Source: Clostridiales bacterium
GTDB taxonomy: Bacteria > Bacillota > Clostridia > Christensenellales > Borkfalkiaceae
Direction of reading: 5' to 3'
Assembly (NCBI GenBank): GCA_015055965.1
Contig: SVHG01000003.1
Span: 62,001-126,000 of the forward strand
DNA length: 64,000 nucleotides
The translations under genes were made by a program, and so were the position numbers. This document shows positions 7,824 to 17,173 of this stretch, one piece after another. The notes under the pieces were generated by a model. The model saw only the letters and a list, made by a program, of their open reading frames with translations, did not search any database and was not told the DNA's origin. Each line of letters begins with the position of its first letter. Position 1 is the first letter of the stretch.

Positions 7824-10382
7824 TTATTTTGCCTCAAACCAGTTTGATCCGCTAGATACGTTAGCCGTTAACGGAACGGATAATTTAACGGCATTTTCCA
7901 TTTCCGTTTTTAAAATTTCAGAAACAAGCTCTAACTGAGATTTATCCGCATCAATAATCAACTCGTCGTGAACCTGCAAAATAAGCTTCGCAGTAGGAGC
8001 TTTTTCCTTTAATGCGTTATCAACGTTAATCATAGCAATTTTAATTATATCAGCCGCTGCGCCTTGTAAAGGCATATTCATTGCCGCGCGCTCGCCAAAG
8101 CTTCTAATCATATAATTCGGTGATTGAATTTCAGGTATAACCCTTCTTCTATTAAATCCCGTACAAACGTAACCGTTTTCACGCGCAAAGGCAACGTTTT
8201 TATCCATATATTGCTTAACTTCAGGATACTGTGCAAAATAGGTTTTTATATATTCATTCGCAGTTTTAGGGGATATTTTTAAGTTTTTAGCTAAGCCGTA
8301 ATCACTAATTCCGTATATTATACCAAAATTTACCGCTTTTGCCATTCTGCGTTGCTCGTCAGTCACATCATCTACGGCTACGCCAAAAACTTGCGAAGCT
8401 GTTAATGCGTGAATATCTATGTTATTATTAAAAGCATCAATTAACGCCTGACATCCTGAATAGTGAGCAAGTAATCTTAATTCTATTTGAGAATAGTCCG
8501 CATCAATTAATACCCTATTGCTATAAGAAGCTATAAAGAATTTGCGAATTTCCCTACCCTCGTCATCTCTAACGGGTATATTTTGTAAATTAGGTTCTTT
8601 TGAAGATAATCTTCCCGTACTTGTAACTGCTTGATTAAACACCGTATGAATTAAACCAGTATTTTTATCTATTAAAGGTTTAAATCCCTCAATATAAGTC
8701 GACAATAATTTTTGAAGCTGACGGTATTTTAATATTAAAGGAATAATAGGATGGGCTTCTTCTAAAGATTCTAAAACCTCTGCGTTAGTAGAATAACCGC
8801 TTTTTGTCTTTTTGCCGTGCTTTAATCCAAGCCTTTCAAATAGGATTTCGCCTAACTGCTTAGGAGAGTTAACGTTAAAATCGCATCCCGCCAAACTCTT
8901 AATTTCAACTAATAACGCTTCAGTTTTTTCAGTGTAAGCCTTCGAAGCTTGATTTAAAACTTCAACGTCGATTTTAAAGCCTGCTCTTTCCATACCGTAA
9001 AGAACGTCACACAAGGGCAATTCTATTTCCTCATAAATTTTCTTTGAGTCCTCTTCGGTTAGTAAAGCGTCATATTTTTTATATAAAAGATATTGTGAGT
9101 AAGCCGGCGTATTTCTATCTAACCCACCTCTTTCTATAACCTCACTTAAAGACATTTCCTTTTGGGTATAATCAACAACGTATTTTTGCAACATTACGTC
9201 TTCAGTTTTCTTTAAAGTTTCAATTCCGTACGCCCTTAGCATACCCATCGTTTTCTTTCTATCAAATAGAATAATCTTTTTATCCAACGAGCCAACTAAA
9301 ACCGGGCGTAAAAACTCCAACGCCTCGTCAAAGGTAAGACCGGGGCTAAAGAAATCGTTTTTAATAAGAATTTTATATTCCGTTTCATTTGAATAAAAGT
9401 TAACGTTTTCACCAAAAACTATTGATACAAAATCGCCTGAAAAATAATTTATATCAGACATAATTTTATCAATAATCTCGCATTTTATCTCGTTTTTTTC
9501 AACATTTTCCAAAACATTGCTCGAATTGTTTTCAGTAAAGATATCCTTCTTTAAAACGGTTGCAAATTCAAGCTCTGAAAGCATTTTTCTTGCGCTTTCA
9601 GGTAACGGAAAAGCAAACCGCAAATCATTTAAGCTAAAGCCAATATCAGCATTAACGTCTATAGTTGCAAGCACCTTAGACATAAATGCGGATTCCCTGC
9701 TTGCAATAACCTTTTCCTGTAATTTACCCTTTAATTTATCGGTGTTCTCATATAAATTTTCAATGCAAGAAAATTCTGTAATTAATGCCTTAGCCGTCTT
9801 TTCCCCTACCCCTGTAATACCGGGGATATTGTCTGAAGCATCCCCCATGCAAGCTTTCAAATCAATAATTTGCAAGGGATTTATTCCGTTCTTTTCAAAG
9901 AAGTTTTCGTTGTTAAAAACCTCTAACTCGCTTATTCCATGTCTTGTAAAATAAACGCTAGTACTTTCATCTATGAGCTGAAAGCTATCCTTATCCCCCG
10001 TTATAATAATAGTTTCCACAGGAAAGTGCTTTGCAGCTGAACCGATTATATCATCTGCCTCTAAACCGGCCTTTTCATAAATTGTTATACCAAAAGAAAT
10101 TAAAAGCTTTTTAATTAAATCTACTTGCGGTACTAGTTCGGGTGGCATAGGCTTTCTAGTCGCCTTATAACCCTCATACATTTTATGTCGATAGGTAGCC
10201 TCTTTCCTATCAAAAGCAACAAGCATATGAGTAGGCTTTATATCGTTAATAATTTTAAGCAGCATATTGGTAAAGCCGTATACAGCATTCGTTTGCACAC
10301 CCTTTGAGGTTGCAAAATATGGAGTTGCGTAAAACGCCCTATACAATACGCTGTTACCGTCTATTAAAACTAATTTTTCCAT
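7824..10382 (-). CDS. polA: DNA polymerase I
   Basis: Repair and Okazaki-fragment processing polymerase, 852 aa. The N-terminal 5'-3' exonuclease has LVLIDGNSVLYRAFYA, ITGDKDSFQLI and DNIPGITGVGEKTA. The C-terminal family A polymerase has motif A DADYSQIELRLLAHYS, motif B RRMAKAVNFGIIYG and motif C QVHDELIIDA. The middle 3'-5' proofreading-like domain lacks the DxE acidic pair (FSGDFVSIVFGE is in its place), so proofreading is probably absent, as in Bacillus and Thermus enzymes. AGGTGAG precedes the ATG. Confidence 0.97.
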   Translation of the reverse strand: MEKLVLIDGNSVLYRAFYATPYFATSKGVQTNAVYGFTNMLLKIINDIKPTHMLVAFDRKEATYRHKMYEGYKATRKPMPPELVPQVDLIKKLLISFGITIYEKAGLEADDIIGSAAKHFPVETIIITGDKDSFQLIDESTSVYFTRHGISELEVFNNENFFEKNGINPLQIIDLKACMGDASDNIPGITGVGEKTAKALITEFSCIENLYENTDKLKGKLQEKVIASRESAFMSKVLATIDVNADIGFSLNDLRFAFPLPESARKMLSELEFATVLKKDIFTENNSSNVLENVEKNEIKCEIIDKIMSDINYFSGDFVSIVFGENVNFYSNETEYKILIKNDFFSPGLTFDEALEFLRPVLVGSLDKKIILFDRKKTMGMLRAYGIETLKKTEDVMLQKYVVDYTQKEMSLSEVIERGGLDRNTPAYSQYLLYKKYDALLTEEDSKKIYEEIELPLCDVLYGMERAGFKIDVEVLNQASKAYTEKTEALLVEIKSLAGCDFNVNSPKQLGEILFERLGLKHGKKTKSGYSTNAEVLESLEEAHPIIPLILKYRQLQKLLSTYIEGFKPLIDKNTGLIHTVFNQAVTSTGRLSSKEPNLQNIPVRDDEGREIRKFFIASYSNRVLIDADYSQIELRLLAHYSGCQALIDAFNNNIDIHALTASQVFGVAVDDVTDEQRRMAKAVNFGIIYGISDYGLAKNLKISPKTANEYIKTYFAQYPEVKQYMDKNVAFARENGYVCTGFNRRRVIPEIQSPNYMIRSFGERAAMNMPLQGAAADIIKIAMINVDNALKEKAPTAKLILQVHDELIIDADKSQLELVSEILKTEMENAVKLSVPLTANVSSGSNWFEAK

Positions 10383-10521
10383 AAAAATTACTCACCTACT
10401 TTAAAATTGTTTGCTTTTACAATTATTTTATGATATTATATATAAAGTATTTTAAATACAGTAATATTATGCCACATTTTTGGATATATTGCAACCGTTT
10501 TCTAAACTTTTCTTCAACTTT

Positions 10522-10608
10522 GCCGCTGTGGTGGAACTGGCAGACGCGCGGGACTCAAAATCCCGTGATGGCGACATCGTGTGGGTTCAAACCCCACCAG
10601 CGGCACCA
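10522..10608 (+). tRNA. tRNA-Leu (anticodon CAA)
   Basis: 87-nt class II tRNA. Acceptor arms GCCGCTG/CAGCGGC with discriminator A and an encoded CCA. Anticodon stem CGGGA/TCCCG encloses the loop CTCAAAA, giving anticodon CAA (reads UUG). A long variable arm (GATG...CATC) and T-loop GTTCAAA follow. The long variable arm fixes the leucine identity. Confidence 0.97.
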
Positions 10609-10615
10609 TTTACTC

Positions 10616-10657
10616 GGGTTTGATACAATTAATATGTGTCAAACCCCTTTTTAATTT
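10616..10657 (+). terminator. Terminator of tRNA-Leu
   Basis: GGGTTTGATACA pairs with TGTGTCAAACCC (one G-T pair) around a 7-nt loop, followed by CTTTTTAATTTTT. It lies 8 nt after the tRNA 3' end. Confidence 0.9.
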
Positions 10658-10736
10658 TTAAAGCAACTATTAGAATTAATTTATTTGCTTGCTTTACCAA
10701 TTATTTAGCCTTTATTAAATACCTATGAGGATAAAA

Positions 10737-12782
10737 ATGAAAAAAGCTCTTATTTTTTTATTAGTAACAATCATTTCGCTAACTTGTTTTGCTTGTCAAG
10801 GACCAAAAAGTAGTGATATAAGCTCTATTACTAGCGAAAGCTCAAGCTCTGCTTCAGTTGAGGATTCAAACGTGTCTAGCACTTCCGAATCTTCTTCAAG
10901 CACGACTACTTCTAACTCTTCAAAAGAAGATAATACACCTGACGATAACGCCAATCTTTTAAACTGTCAATTAGATGCGGAAAACTCCCCCACTCTTTTG
11001 GAAGAATCCAACCAAATAACACACGTTGCAGACGGGATAGAATTCATTTATTCAAACGTATTTGAATCCGATAACGGACATATCTCATTAAACAAGGCAG
11101 GATACCTTACAAATCTTACCCCGCTTGGCGATTTAAGATCTGTAACTATTAACTACGAATTTATTAGTGCAAATTCAATCGAAGAGCAAAACGAAGTTGG
11201 TTTTGGCTATCTAAAATATAGAATTGGTAGAAATTTTATTGACAACCCCAACGATTACGGAACTTACGTCACAACAGTTGGAAGCGAATACGTAATTGAC
11301 TTATCTGAATACTCAAAAGATTACTTTATAAGCTTTTGGACACCTAGAAAGATAAAAATCAATTATATTTCATTTACTTACGCCGAAGATAATTACACAC
11401 CATATTATTCCGATTTTACTATTCAACTATTTTCCACTAACGATTTACACGGTCAAATTAAGCCAGACGGCGGTTACAACCCCGGTTTATCAAAGCTAAC
11501 TGCAAATATGCAATCCCTTGCAAGCCAAAACGATCAGTTTAATATCTTTATCGATCAAGGAGATATTTACCAAGGAACTGCTGAAGCAGGACTTTCATAC
11601 GGTTACAACATGGATGATTTCTTGCTTGCTAACGGATACGAGGCAAGCACTCTTGGAAACCATGAGTTTGACTGGGGCGAACAAAGGATCGTTGATCACG
11701 TTAACTATTCAGCAACCACTATTTTGGCTAACAACGTTAGATATACTAAAAACAATTCTTCACCCGAATGGGCAACACCTTACAAGCTTGTTTCACGTAA
11801 CGGCGTTAAAATTGGTATAATCGGTTCGATTGGTGACGTAAAAAGCTCTATCGCTGCATCTCAAATACAGGGAATAACCTTCCTTACCGGCAACGCTTTA
11901 ACTGAACAAATCAAGCGAGATTCTCAAGCATTAAAGGATATGGGCGCAGATTTTATTATTTTATCCATTCATGACGGGGCTGAAAGAAGCCAAAAGAATG
12001 GTATTTCCAGTCTTCCCTATTACGACGTTTCCGCATTGAGTGGCTCTTACGTAGATTTAGTTTTAGAAGCTCACACGCACCAGCGCTATAAATTTTACGA
12101 TTCTAAGGGTGTTTGGCATTTACAAAACTACTCTAATGGCTCAACATTTTTCCTATCCAAGTTAAGATGTAAGTACGAAAACGGAAAATATCAAGTAAGC
12201 TTAACTAGCGCAGATCAACCAACCTATTATTCTTCAACCTCTTCAAAAAACGATTCTATTATTGATGAAATAGATAATTGGTATTACACTTATAAATACG
12301 GCAAAGTACAAAGCGAAATCGTAGGAAAAAACGTCCCCTTTATGGATGATAGCACCTTTGAAGATTTAACGGCAAAAACTTATTACGATTTCGGTATTGA
12401 AATGACCAAGGGAACTCAATACGAAATCGTTTTAGGCGGTGGATTTTTGCAAACTAGAACCCCTTACGATTTAGCAGGCGGTACCGTTTTATACGGTGAT
12501 ATATTTAATTTATTACCGTTTGATAACGATTTAGTTTTATGTTCTATTTCAGGCAGCGATTTAAAGAGTAGATTCCTTAACTCAACAAATAGCAGTTACC
12601 ACATATACTCATCAATAACCTCAAGCCAGGTAGTTAACAGCAAAACCTATTACATTTTAACCGACTCTTACACCAGCGATTACAGCTACAACAATTTAAC
12701 GGTTATAACCAACTATACTGCTACTAATTCACTTTACGCAAGAGATTTGGTTGCCAAATATTTAAAATCAAAATATCTATAA
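10737..12782 (+). CDS. Lipoprotein 5'-nucleotidase / metallophosphatase
   Basis: Surface-anchored nucleotide hydrolase, probably releasing nucleosides and phosphate outside the cell. The signal peptide ends in lipobox LTCFAC; a Ser/Thr-rich linker of about 45 residues follows. After a beta-rich region of unknown fold (about residues 80-220) comes the calcineurin-like domain with NDLHGQ, DQGDIYQGT, GNHEFDWG and EAHTHQRY. The 5'-nucleotidase C-terminal domain has GGGFLQTRTPYDL and FDNDL. I chose ATG 10737 (GAGG 6 nt upstream) over the ATG at 10725, which overlaps that ribosome site. About 681 aa. Confidence 0.88.
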   Translation: MKKALIFLLVTIISLTCFACQGPKSSDISSITSESSSSASVEDSNVSSTSESSSSTTTSNSSKEDNTPDDNANLLNCQLDAENSPTLLEESNQITHVADGIEFIYSNVFESDNGHISLNKAGYLTNLTPLGDLRSVTINYEFISANSIEEQNEVGFGYLKYRIGRNFIDNPNDYGTYVTTVGSEYVIDLSEYSKDYFISFWTPRKIKINYISFTYAEDNYTPYYSDFTIQLFSTNDLHGQIKPDGGYNPGLSKLTANMQSLASQNDQFNIFIDQGDIYQGTAEAGLSYGYNMDDFLLANGYEASTLGNHEFDWGEQRIVDHVNYSATTILANNVRYTKNNSSPEWATPYKLVSRNGVKIGIIGSIGDVKSSIAASQIQGITFLTGNALTEQIKRDSQALKDMGADFIILSIHDGAERSQKNGISSLPYYDVSALSGSYVDLVLEAHTHQRYKFYDSKGVWHLQNYSNGSTFFLSKLRCKYENGKYQVSLTSADQPTYYSSTSSKNDSIIDEIDNWYYTYKYGKVQSEIVGKNVPFMDDSTFEDLTAKTYYDFGIEMTKGTQYEIVLGGGFLQTRTPYDLAGGTVLYGDIFNLLPFDNDLVLCSISGSDLKSRFLNSTNSSYHIYSSITSSQVVNSKTYYILTDSYTSDYSYNNLTVITNYTATNSLYARDLVAKYLKSKYL

Positions 12783-12787
12783 AATTG

Positions 12788-12827
12788 AAAGTGGACTATG
12801 CAAAACGCGTAGCCCACTTTTTTTACT
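12788..12827. terminator. Bidirectional terminator (nucleotidase / sigK)
   Basis: AAAGTGGACTATGC and GCGTAGCCCACTTT form a stem with two G-T/mismatch positions and a short A-rich loop. It is followed by TTTTTTT on the plus strand and preceded by an A-run that serves the minus strand. It separates two convergent genes. Confidence 0.88.
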
Positions 12828-13524
12828 GTAAATTAATGTTATTTTTTGATATATATTCTTTAATTTTCTCAATTGATTTTTTCTCTATACGAGATATATA
12901 TGAGCGAGAAATCTTTAATAACGCTGAAACTTCGCGTTGACAAAGTGGTTTATTCCCCTTTAATCCAAACCTTAAAACTATAACGGTAAACTCTCTTTCC
13001 GTTAAACATTCCTTAATAGTTTTAATCAGTTTTTCATAAAACAAGTTTTGCTCAACCTGATTTAATACGCTTTCTTCATCTATAGAAAGTAAATCCATAA
13101 GACTTAATTCATTTCCATCTTTATCACAACCAACTACTTCAGATATTGAAACGTCAGCCTTATATTTCTTATTTGCTCTAAGCAACATTAAAATTTCATT
13201 TTCTATACACCTTGCCGTATAAGTAGCAAGTTGAGCGCCTTTAGAAAAATCATACGTATTTATGGCCTTAACAAGTCCTATTGTGCCCACGGAAATTAAA
13301 TCTTCATTATCATAAGCTCCTTGGTATTTTTTCACAATATGAGCAACAAGGCGCAAATTATGTTTAATTAACCTTTCCTTTGCTTGCATATCCCCGTTTT
13401 TAAAGGCAATTAAATACTTGCGCTCCTCTTCTTTAGATAACGGCTTAGGAAAACTGTCACCTGCAATTGATGCGCAAAAAAATATTAATTTCCCAACTAT
13501 AAAAGATAAAAATTCGGCAAACAT
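12823..13524 (-). CDS. sigK: RNA polymerase sporulation sigma factor, sigma-K type
   Basis: Late mother-cell sigma factor of sporulation. The 233-aa protein has an N-terminal hydrophobic pro-sequence (FAEFLSFIVGKLIFFCASIA) followed by FPKPLSKEEERKYL. Region 2 has HNLRLVAHIVKKYQG, EDLISVGTIGLVKAI and LATYTARCIENEILMLLRA. Region 4 has a C-terminal HTH, ISRSYISRIEKKSIEKI. The pro-sequence plus region 2 match pro-sigma-K better than sigma-E. The gene is intact (no skin-type interruption). It is the last gene of the rnj-trmR-trhP run, and its start codon lies inside a large hairpin. Confidence 0.88.
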   Translation of the reverse strand: MFAEFLSFIVGKLIFFCASIAGDSFPKPLSKEEERKYLIAFKNGDMQAKERLIKHNLRLVAHIVKKYQGAYDNEDLISVGTIGLVKAINTYDFSKGAQLATYTARCIENEILMLLRANKKYKADVSISEVVGCDKDGNELSLMDLLSIDEESVLNQVEQNLFYEKLIKTIKECLTEREFTVIVLRFGLKGNKPLCQREVSALLKISRSYISRIEKKSIEKIKEYISKNNINLQ

Positions 13525-13566
13525 TTACATTCTCCATAAAAAGAATGTATGAATTTGCCGAATTTT
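13509..13566 (-). promoter_or_regulatory. Hairpin enclosing the sigK translation start
   Basis: 13-bp outer stem (13509-13521 with 13554-13566), a symmetric 4x4 internal loop, a 7-bp inner stem (13526-13532 with 13543-13549) and a 10-nt apical loop. The ATG (13522-13524) falls in the internal loop, and the GGAGA ribosome site spans the apical loop and the top of the inner stem. It could control sigK translation. Because TTTTT follows the stem, it could also attenuate read-through from trhP. Confidence 0.7.
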
Positions 13567-13592
13567 ATATTCCTATTAAAATATTAAATTAA

Positions 13593-14813
13593 TTATTTAC
13601 GTAATATGTCGCCTGCTTGTAAGATAACGTCAGTATAAAGGCGCAACTTTTGTTGAACAAGCTTAGCATCTTCAATCACGTTGCCGTCACAATCGGTTAA
13701 ATGCTCAACCGGAATGTTTTTATTAAAGCTATCAGTTGGAGATAAAACCTCTAACACGTCACCTAATTTAAATCTGTTACGCATTTCAATTAAAGCATAA
13801 CTTCCATTTTCGTCCTTAACGTAATCCAACACTAAAGCCATAAAGGTTCTATCCCCTCTGCTTTGTGAATCATCGTAGTTAACAGTGTTAGGATTTTCGC
13901 CTAAAAAATAAGCAGTTGTAAACGCTCTATGCGCGGTTTTAGAAACTTCATTCTCGAACAGTAAATCATCTTTATAAGAAGCACCCTGTTTTTCGTAACA
14001 GTCAATCGCTCTTCTATAAGCGTTTATAACGGTTGCTAAATAATATTCACTCTTCATTCTACCTTCTATTTTAAGAGAAACAGCCCCGCTAGTATAAAGC
14101 TCATCCAAATAACTAATTAAGTTTAAGTCTTTACTGTTTAAAATATAAGTTCCGCGAGAATCCTCTTCAATTGGCAAAAACTCACCGTCTTTTTTAGATT
14201 TTTCACGTATTTCGTATTCCCATCTACAGCATTGAACACAAGCGCCACGATTACTTTCTCTGCCCGTTAAATAGTTTGAAAGTAAGCATCTTCCACTATA
14301 TGAAATACACATAGCTCCATGCGCAAAGACTTCTATTTCCCCTCCGCAGTATTCGCTAATTTCCTTAACCTCCTTTAAGGAAAGCTCTCTGGCAAGAACA
14401 ATTCTCTTTACACCCTGTTTAACCCAAAACTCAGCAGTATATTTATTCATAGTGCTTGCTTGAGTAGAAAGATGTATCTCTAATCCCGGAGCGCATGATT
14501 TAATAAGCATAATTACGCCGGGATCAGAAACGATAACGGCATCAACCTTTATCTCATATAAATATCTTAAATAATCCTCTAAAAGAGAAAAATCTGCATT
14601 TTTTGCGATAATATTAACTGCCACGTAAATCTTTTTACACTTATTATGCGTATACTCAGTTGCTAAAGCTAATTGCTCACGATTAAAGTTTTCGCTTAAC
14701 GCGCGTAAAGAAAAGTCAACACCGCCAACGTAAACGGCATCTGCTCCGTAATATAACGCAGTCTTTAGTTTTTCAAAATTGCCCGCAGGGGCTAATAATT
14801 CAAAATTCTTCAT
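13593..14813 (-). CDS. trhP: U32 family protein, TrhP-type tRNA U34 hydroxylation
   Basis: U32 'collagenase-like peptidase' family. Members near trmR (B. subtilis YrrN/YrrO) make 5-hydroxyuridine at tRNA position 34 using prephenate and an Fe-S cluster. The 406-aa protein starts ELLAPAGNFEKLKTALYYGADAVY, has the family segment EVFAHGAMCISYSGRC and the cysteine cluster GACVQCC for metal binding, and ends with a beta-barrel-like domain. Length fits YrrO. It starts 5 nt after the trmR stop, so co-transcription is near certain. The specific tRNA role is inferred from this pairing. Confidence 0.82.
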   Translation of the reverse strand: MKNFELLAPAGNFEKLKTALYYGADAVYVGGVDFSLRALSENFNREQLALATEYTHNKCKKIYVAVNIIAKNADFSLLEDYLRYLYEIKVDAVIVSDPGVIMLIKSCAPGLEIHLSTQASTMNKYTAEFWVKQGVKRIVLARELSLKEVKEISEYCGGEIEVFAHGAMCISYSGRCLLSNYLTGRESNRGACVQCCRWEYEIREKSKKDGEFLPIEEDSRGTYILNSKDLNLISYLDELYTSGAVSLKIEGRMKSEYYLATVINAYRRAIDCYEKQGASYKDDLLFENEVSKTAHRAFTTAYFLGENPNTVNYDDSQSRGDRTFMALVLDYVKDENGSYALIEMRNRFKLGDVLEVLSPTDSFNKNIPVEHLTDCDGNVIEDAKLVQQKLRLYTDVILQAGDILRK

Positions 14814-14817
14814 ATTT

Positions 14818-15435
14818 CTAATTATAATATGCTATTAAAACGCCGTCTCCAACGTCAATAACACTCGTGGTATAATTTTTGTCTTGTGTAAGCTCGTCAA
14901 TAAACGCTCTTAAATTTCTAACTATTGTCATATCCCTATGGGGTGGCTTTTCACATTCAACCAAACCCCTAAACAATACGTTATCAGCAAATAAAACTCC
15001 ACCTTTAACCAATAACCTTTTTAGCTCGGGCAGATAATCGTAATATCTAGCCTTTGCCCCGTCTAGAAATATAAAATCATAACCGGAATCTAAAAATCTA
15101 ATAATATCTCCGGCATCCCCAAAATAGCAGGTAGTTCTATCAAGCTTTCCATGCTTTTCAAAGTTAATCTTTGCTTCTTTATAGCTTGAATCGTTAGCTT
15201 CAATAGTTACTAGGGTTGCATTAGGACAAGCATCAAGCATACAAATACCACTCATTCCCGTTGCAGTACCAATTTCTAAAATTTTTGTGGGATTTTTAAT
15301 TTTTAAAGTAAGTAAAAGCAGGTTAAGGCTTTCATCTAAAATAGTTGGAATACCGTTTGCTTTATACTCCTTTCGCATGTTAGAAATATCTTCATTAATA
15401 CTAACGTGCACCTTTGATTTAGTAAATTCACTCAT
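14818..15435 (-). CDS. trmR: O-methyltransferase, TrmR-type (5-methoxyuridine in tRNA)
   Basis: SAM-dependent class I methyltransferase of the YrrM/TrmR-CCoAOMT family, 205 aa. Motif I is ILEIGTATGMSGICM, the acidic ribose-binding residue is in LVTIEAND, and the metal-site region is FIFLDGAKARYYDYL followed by GGVLFADNVLFRG. In B. subtilis TrmR methylates the ho5U34 made by TrhP, whose homologue is the next gene here. Adjacency supports the same two-step wobble modification; the family alone would allow small-molecule substrates. Confidence 0.8.
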   Translation of the reverse strand: MSEFTKSKVHVSINEDISNMRKEYKANGIPTILDESLNLLLLTLKIKNPTKILEIGTATGMSGICMLDACPNATLVTIEANDSSYKEAKINFEKHGKLDRTTCYFGDAGDIIRFLDSGYDFIFLDGAKARYYDYLPELKRLLVKGGVLFADNVLFRGLVECEKPPHRDMTIVRNLRAFIDELTQDKNYTTSVIDVGDGVLIAYYN

Positions 15436-15450
15436 TTTTTAATTCTTCGC

Positions 15451-17100
15451 TTATAGTTTAGTAATTACAGGAACTATCATAGGTGTATTTTTCGTTTTCT
15501 TGTAAATATAGTTTTTTAGCGCCTTTCTAAGCCTATGTCTTAATTCAGGCGTGTCATCTTTAACGTCAAAATCAGAAACCGTTCTGTATACGATATTCTT
15601 ACAATCGTTAAGCTGCTCTTCGCTTAATACAACGCCCTTTAGAATAAAGCTTGGTTCTTGAATAAACTCCCCTGATTCAGCGGAAATGGAAGAAAAAGCA
15701 ACCAAAATACCGTCTTCAGCAAGATGTAACCTATCACGAACCAAAGAAGATGCGTCGTCAATCGTAAGGCCGTCAACAAGCTTACTTCCGGCTTGAAAGC
15801 TTTCGCCTCTCTTCATAGATTTATTAGTAAGCTCAACGGTATCGCCTATATCGCAAATAAGCATATTAGACTCTCTCATACCAAGCTCCTTGGCAAGAAT
15901 ACAATGTTTCTTTAAATGCCTATATTCGCCGTGAATAGGAATAAAAAACTTAGGCTTTAAAAGAGAGTGCAATATTTTTAACTCTTCTTGGCACGCATGC
16001 CCCGAAACGTGAATGCTATTCAAATCATCATAAATAACCTCTGCGCCCTTACGGTATAAATTATTTATAACGTTATACACACTCTTTTCATTACCGGGGA
16101 TAGGACTTGCGGATATTACTATAGTATCGTTAGAATTTACTCGAACTTGATTTACGTCATCTGAAGCAAGTCTAGTTAAAGCGCTCATAGGCTCGCCTTG
16201 ACTACCGGTTGATAAAATAACCAAGTCTTTATCTTGAATATTCTTTACTCTATCAATATCAACCACTACCCCGTCAGGAATAGTCATTTCCCCAATCTTT
16301 TTCGCAGTTTCAGCAACGTTAATCATACTTCTACCCAAAAAGGCAACCTTGCGCTTGTGTTTTATTGCAAGGTTAATAATTTGTTGTATTCTATATACGT
16401 TACTTGCAAAAGTCGCAATAATTAACCTTCTTTTTTGGTTAGAAACAAATATTTTATCAAGAGTTTCGCCAACCACGCGTTCACTCATAGAATACCCTTC
16501 TCTTTCAACGTTGGTTGATTCACACATAAATAGCAAAACACCCTTTTTCCCAATTTCAGAAAATCTAGTTATGTCTACTATATTGCCATTTATTGGCGTT
16601 AAATCCACTTTAAAATCCCCTGAATGGACTATTACGCCAACGGGTGTGGTTATAGCTAGAGCGCACGAACCGGCTATAGAATGGTTAACGTTGATAAATT
16701 CAACGGTAAAACATCCTAATTTAACCTTATTAGAAGGCTTTACACAGTTTAATTTAACACCTTTTACACCTTGCTCTCTTAACTTATTTTCAGCAAGAGC
16801 TAAAGTTAATTTTGTGCCGTATACGGGCATATTAACTTCCTTAAGCAAATAAGGAAGAGCTCCAATATGATCTTCATGACCGTGCGTTAAAACTATACCG
16901 CGCACCTTTTCTCTATTTTGCGCTAAAAAAGTAGTGTCAGGTATAACTAAATCTATACCCGGCATATCCATTGAGGGAAAGGTAAGACCTGCGTCAACGA
17001 TAATAATATCGTCGCCGTATTCTAAAGCGGTCATATTTTTACCAATTTCCCCCACACCGCCTAAAAAGCGGATTTTAAGGTTTTTAATTTTTTTCTTCAT
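15451..17100 (-). CDS. rnj: Ribonuclease J
   Basis: Metallo-beta-lactamase-fold endo/5'-exoribonuclease central to mRNA decay and rRNA maturation in Bacillota. 549 aa: beta-lactamase core with the zinc motif THGHEDHIGA, later conserved HSGDFK, the beta-CASP domain (STNVEREGYSMSE; ASPIPGNEKSVYNVIN), the terminal zinc ligand segment IPIHGEYRH, and a C-terminal dimerisation domain. GGAG precedes the ATG. First gene of the rnj-trmR-trhP-sigK run. Only one RNase J is visible, so J1 and J2 cannot be told apart. Confidence 0.95.
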   Translation of the reverse strand: MKKKIKNLKIRFLGGVGEIGKNMTALEYGDDIIIVDAGLTFPSMDMPGIDLVIPDTTFLAQNREKVRGIVLTHGHEDHIGALPYLLKEVNMPVYGTKLTLALAENKLREQGVKGVKLNCVKPSNKVKLGCFTVEFINVNHSIAGSCALAITTPVGVIVHSGDFKVDLTPINGNIVDITRFSEIGKKGVLLFMCESTNVEREGYSMSERVVGETLDKIFVSNQKRRLIIATFASNVYRIQQIINLAIKHKRKVAFLGRSMINVAETAKKIGEMTIPDGVVVDIDRVKNIQDKDLVILSTGSQGEPMSALTRLASDDVNQVRVNSNDTIVISASPIPGNEKSVYNVINNLYRKGAEVIYDDLNSIHVSGHACQEELKILHSLLKPKFFIPIHGEYRHLKKHCILAKELGMRESNMLICDIGDTVELTNKSMKRGESFQAGSKLVDGLTIDDASSLVRDRLHLAEDGILVAFSSISAESGEFIQEPSFILKGVVLSEEQLNDCKNIVYRTVSDFDVKDDTPELRHRLRKALKNYIYKKTKNTPMIVPVITKL

Positions 17101-17127
17101 TATTCTCCATCTACAATTTATTTGAAA

Positions 17128-17163
17128 TGATAAAAAAGAGCGTTCGGTTTCGCGCGCCCTTTT
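17128..17163 (-). terminator. Terminator of valS
   Basis: An imperfect GC-rich hairpin (AAAAAGGGCGCG pairing with CGCTCTTTTTT) starts 10 nt after the valS stop. It ends in a U-run on the minus strand, just upstream of the rnj ribosome site. Confidence 0.65.
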
Positions 17164-17173
17164 TCATTTGTAA

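Noticed and set aside
10430..10654. 74-codon frame across tRNA-Leu
   Set aside because: Covers the tRNA and its terminator and has no ribosome site or protein-like composition.
13593..14813. Collagenase / secreted peptidase
   Set aside because: The U32 family name is historical; no signal peptide, a metal-binding cysteine cluster, and adjacency to trmR favour tRNA modification.
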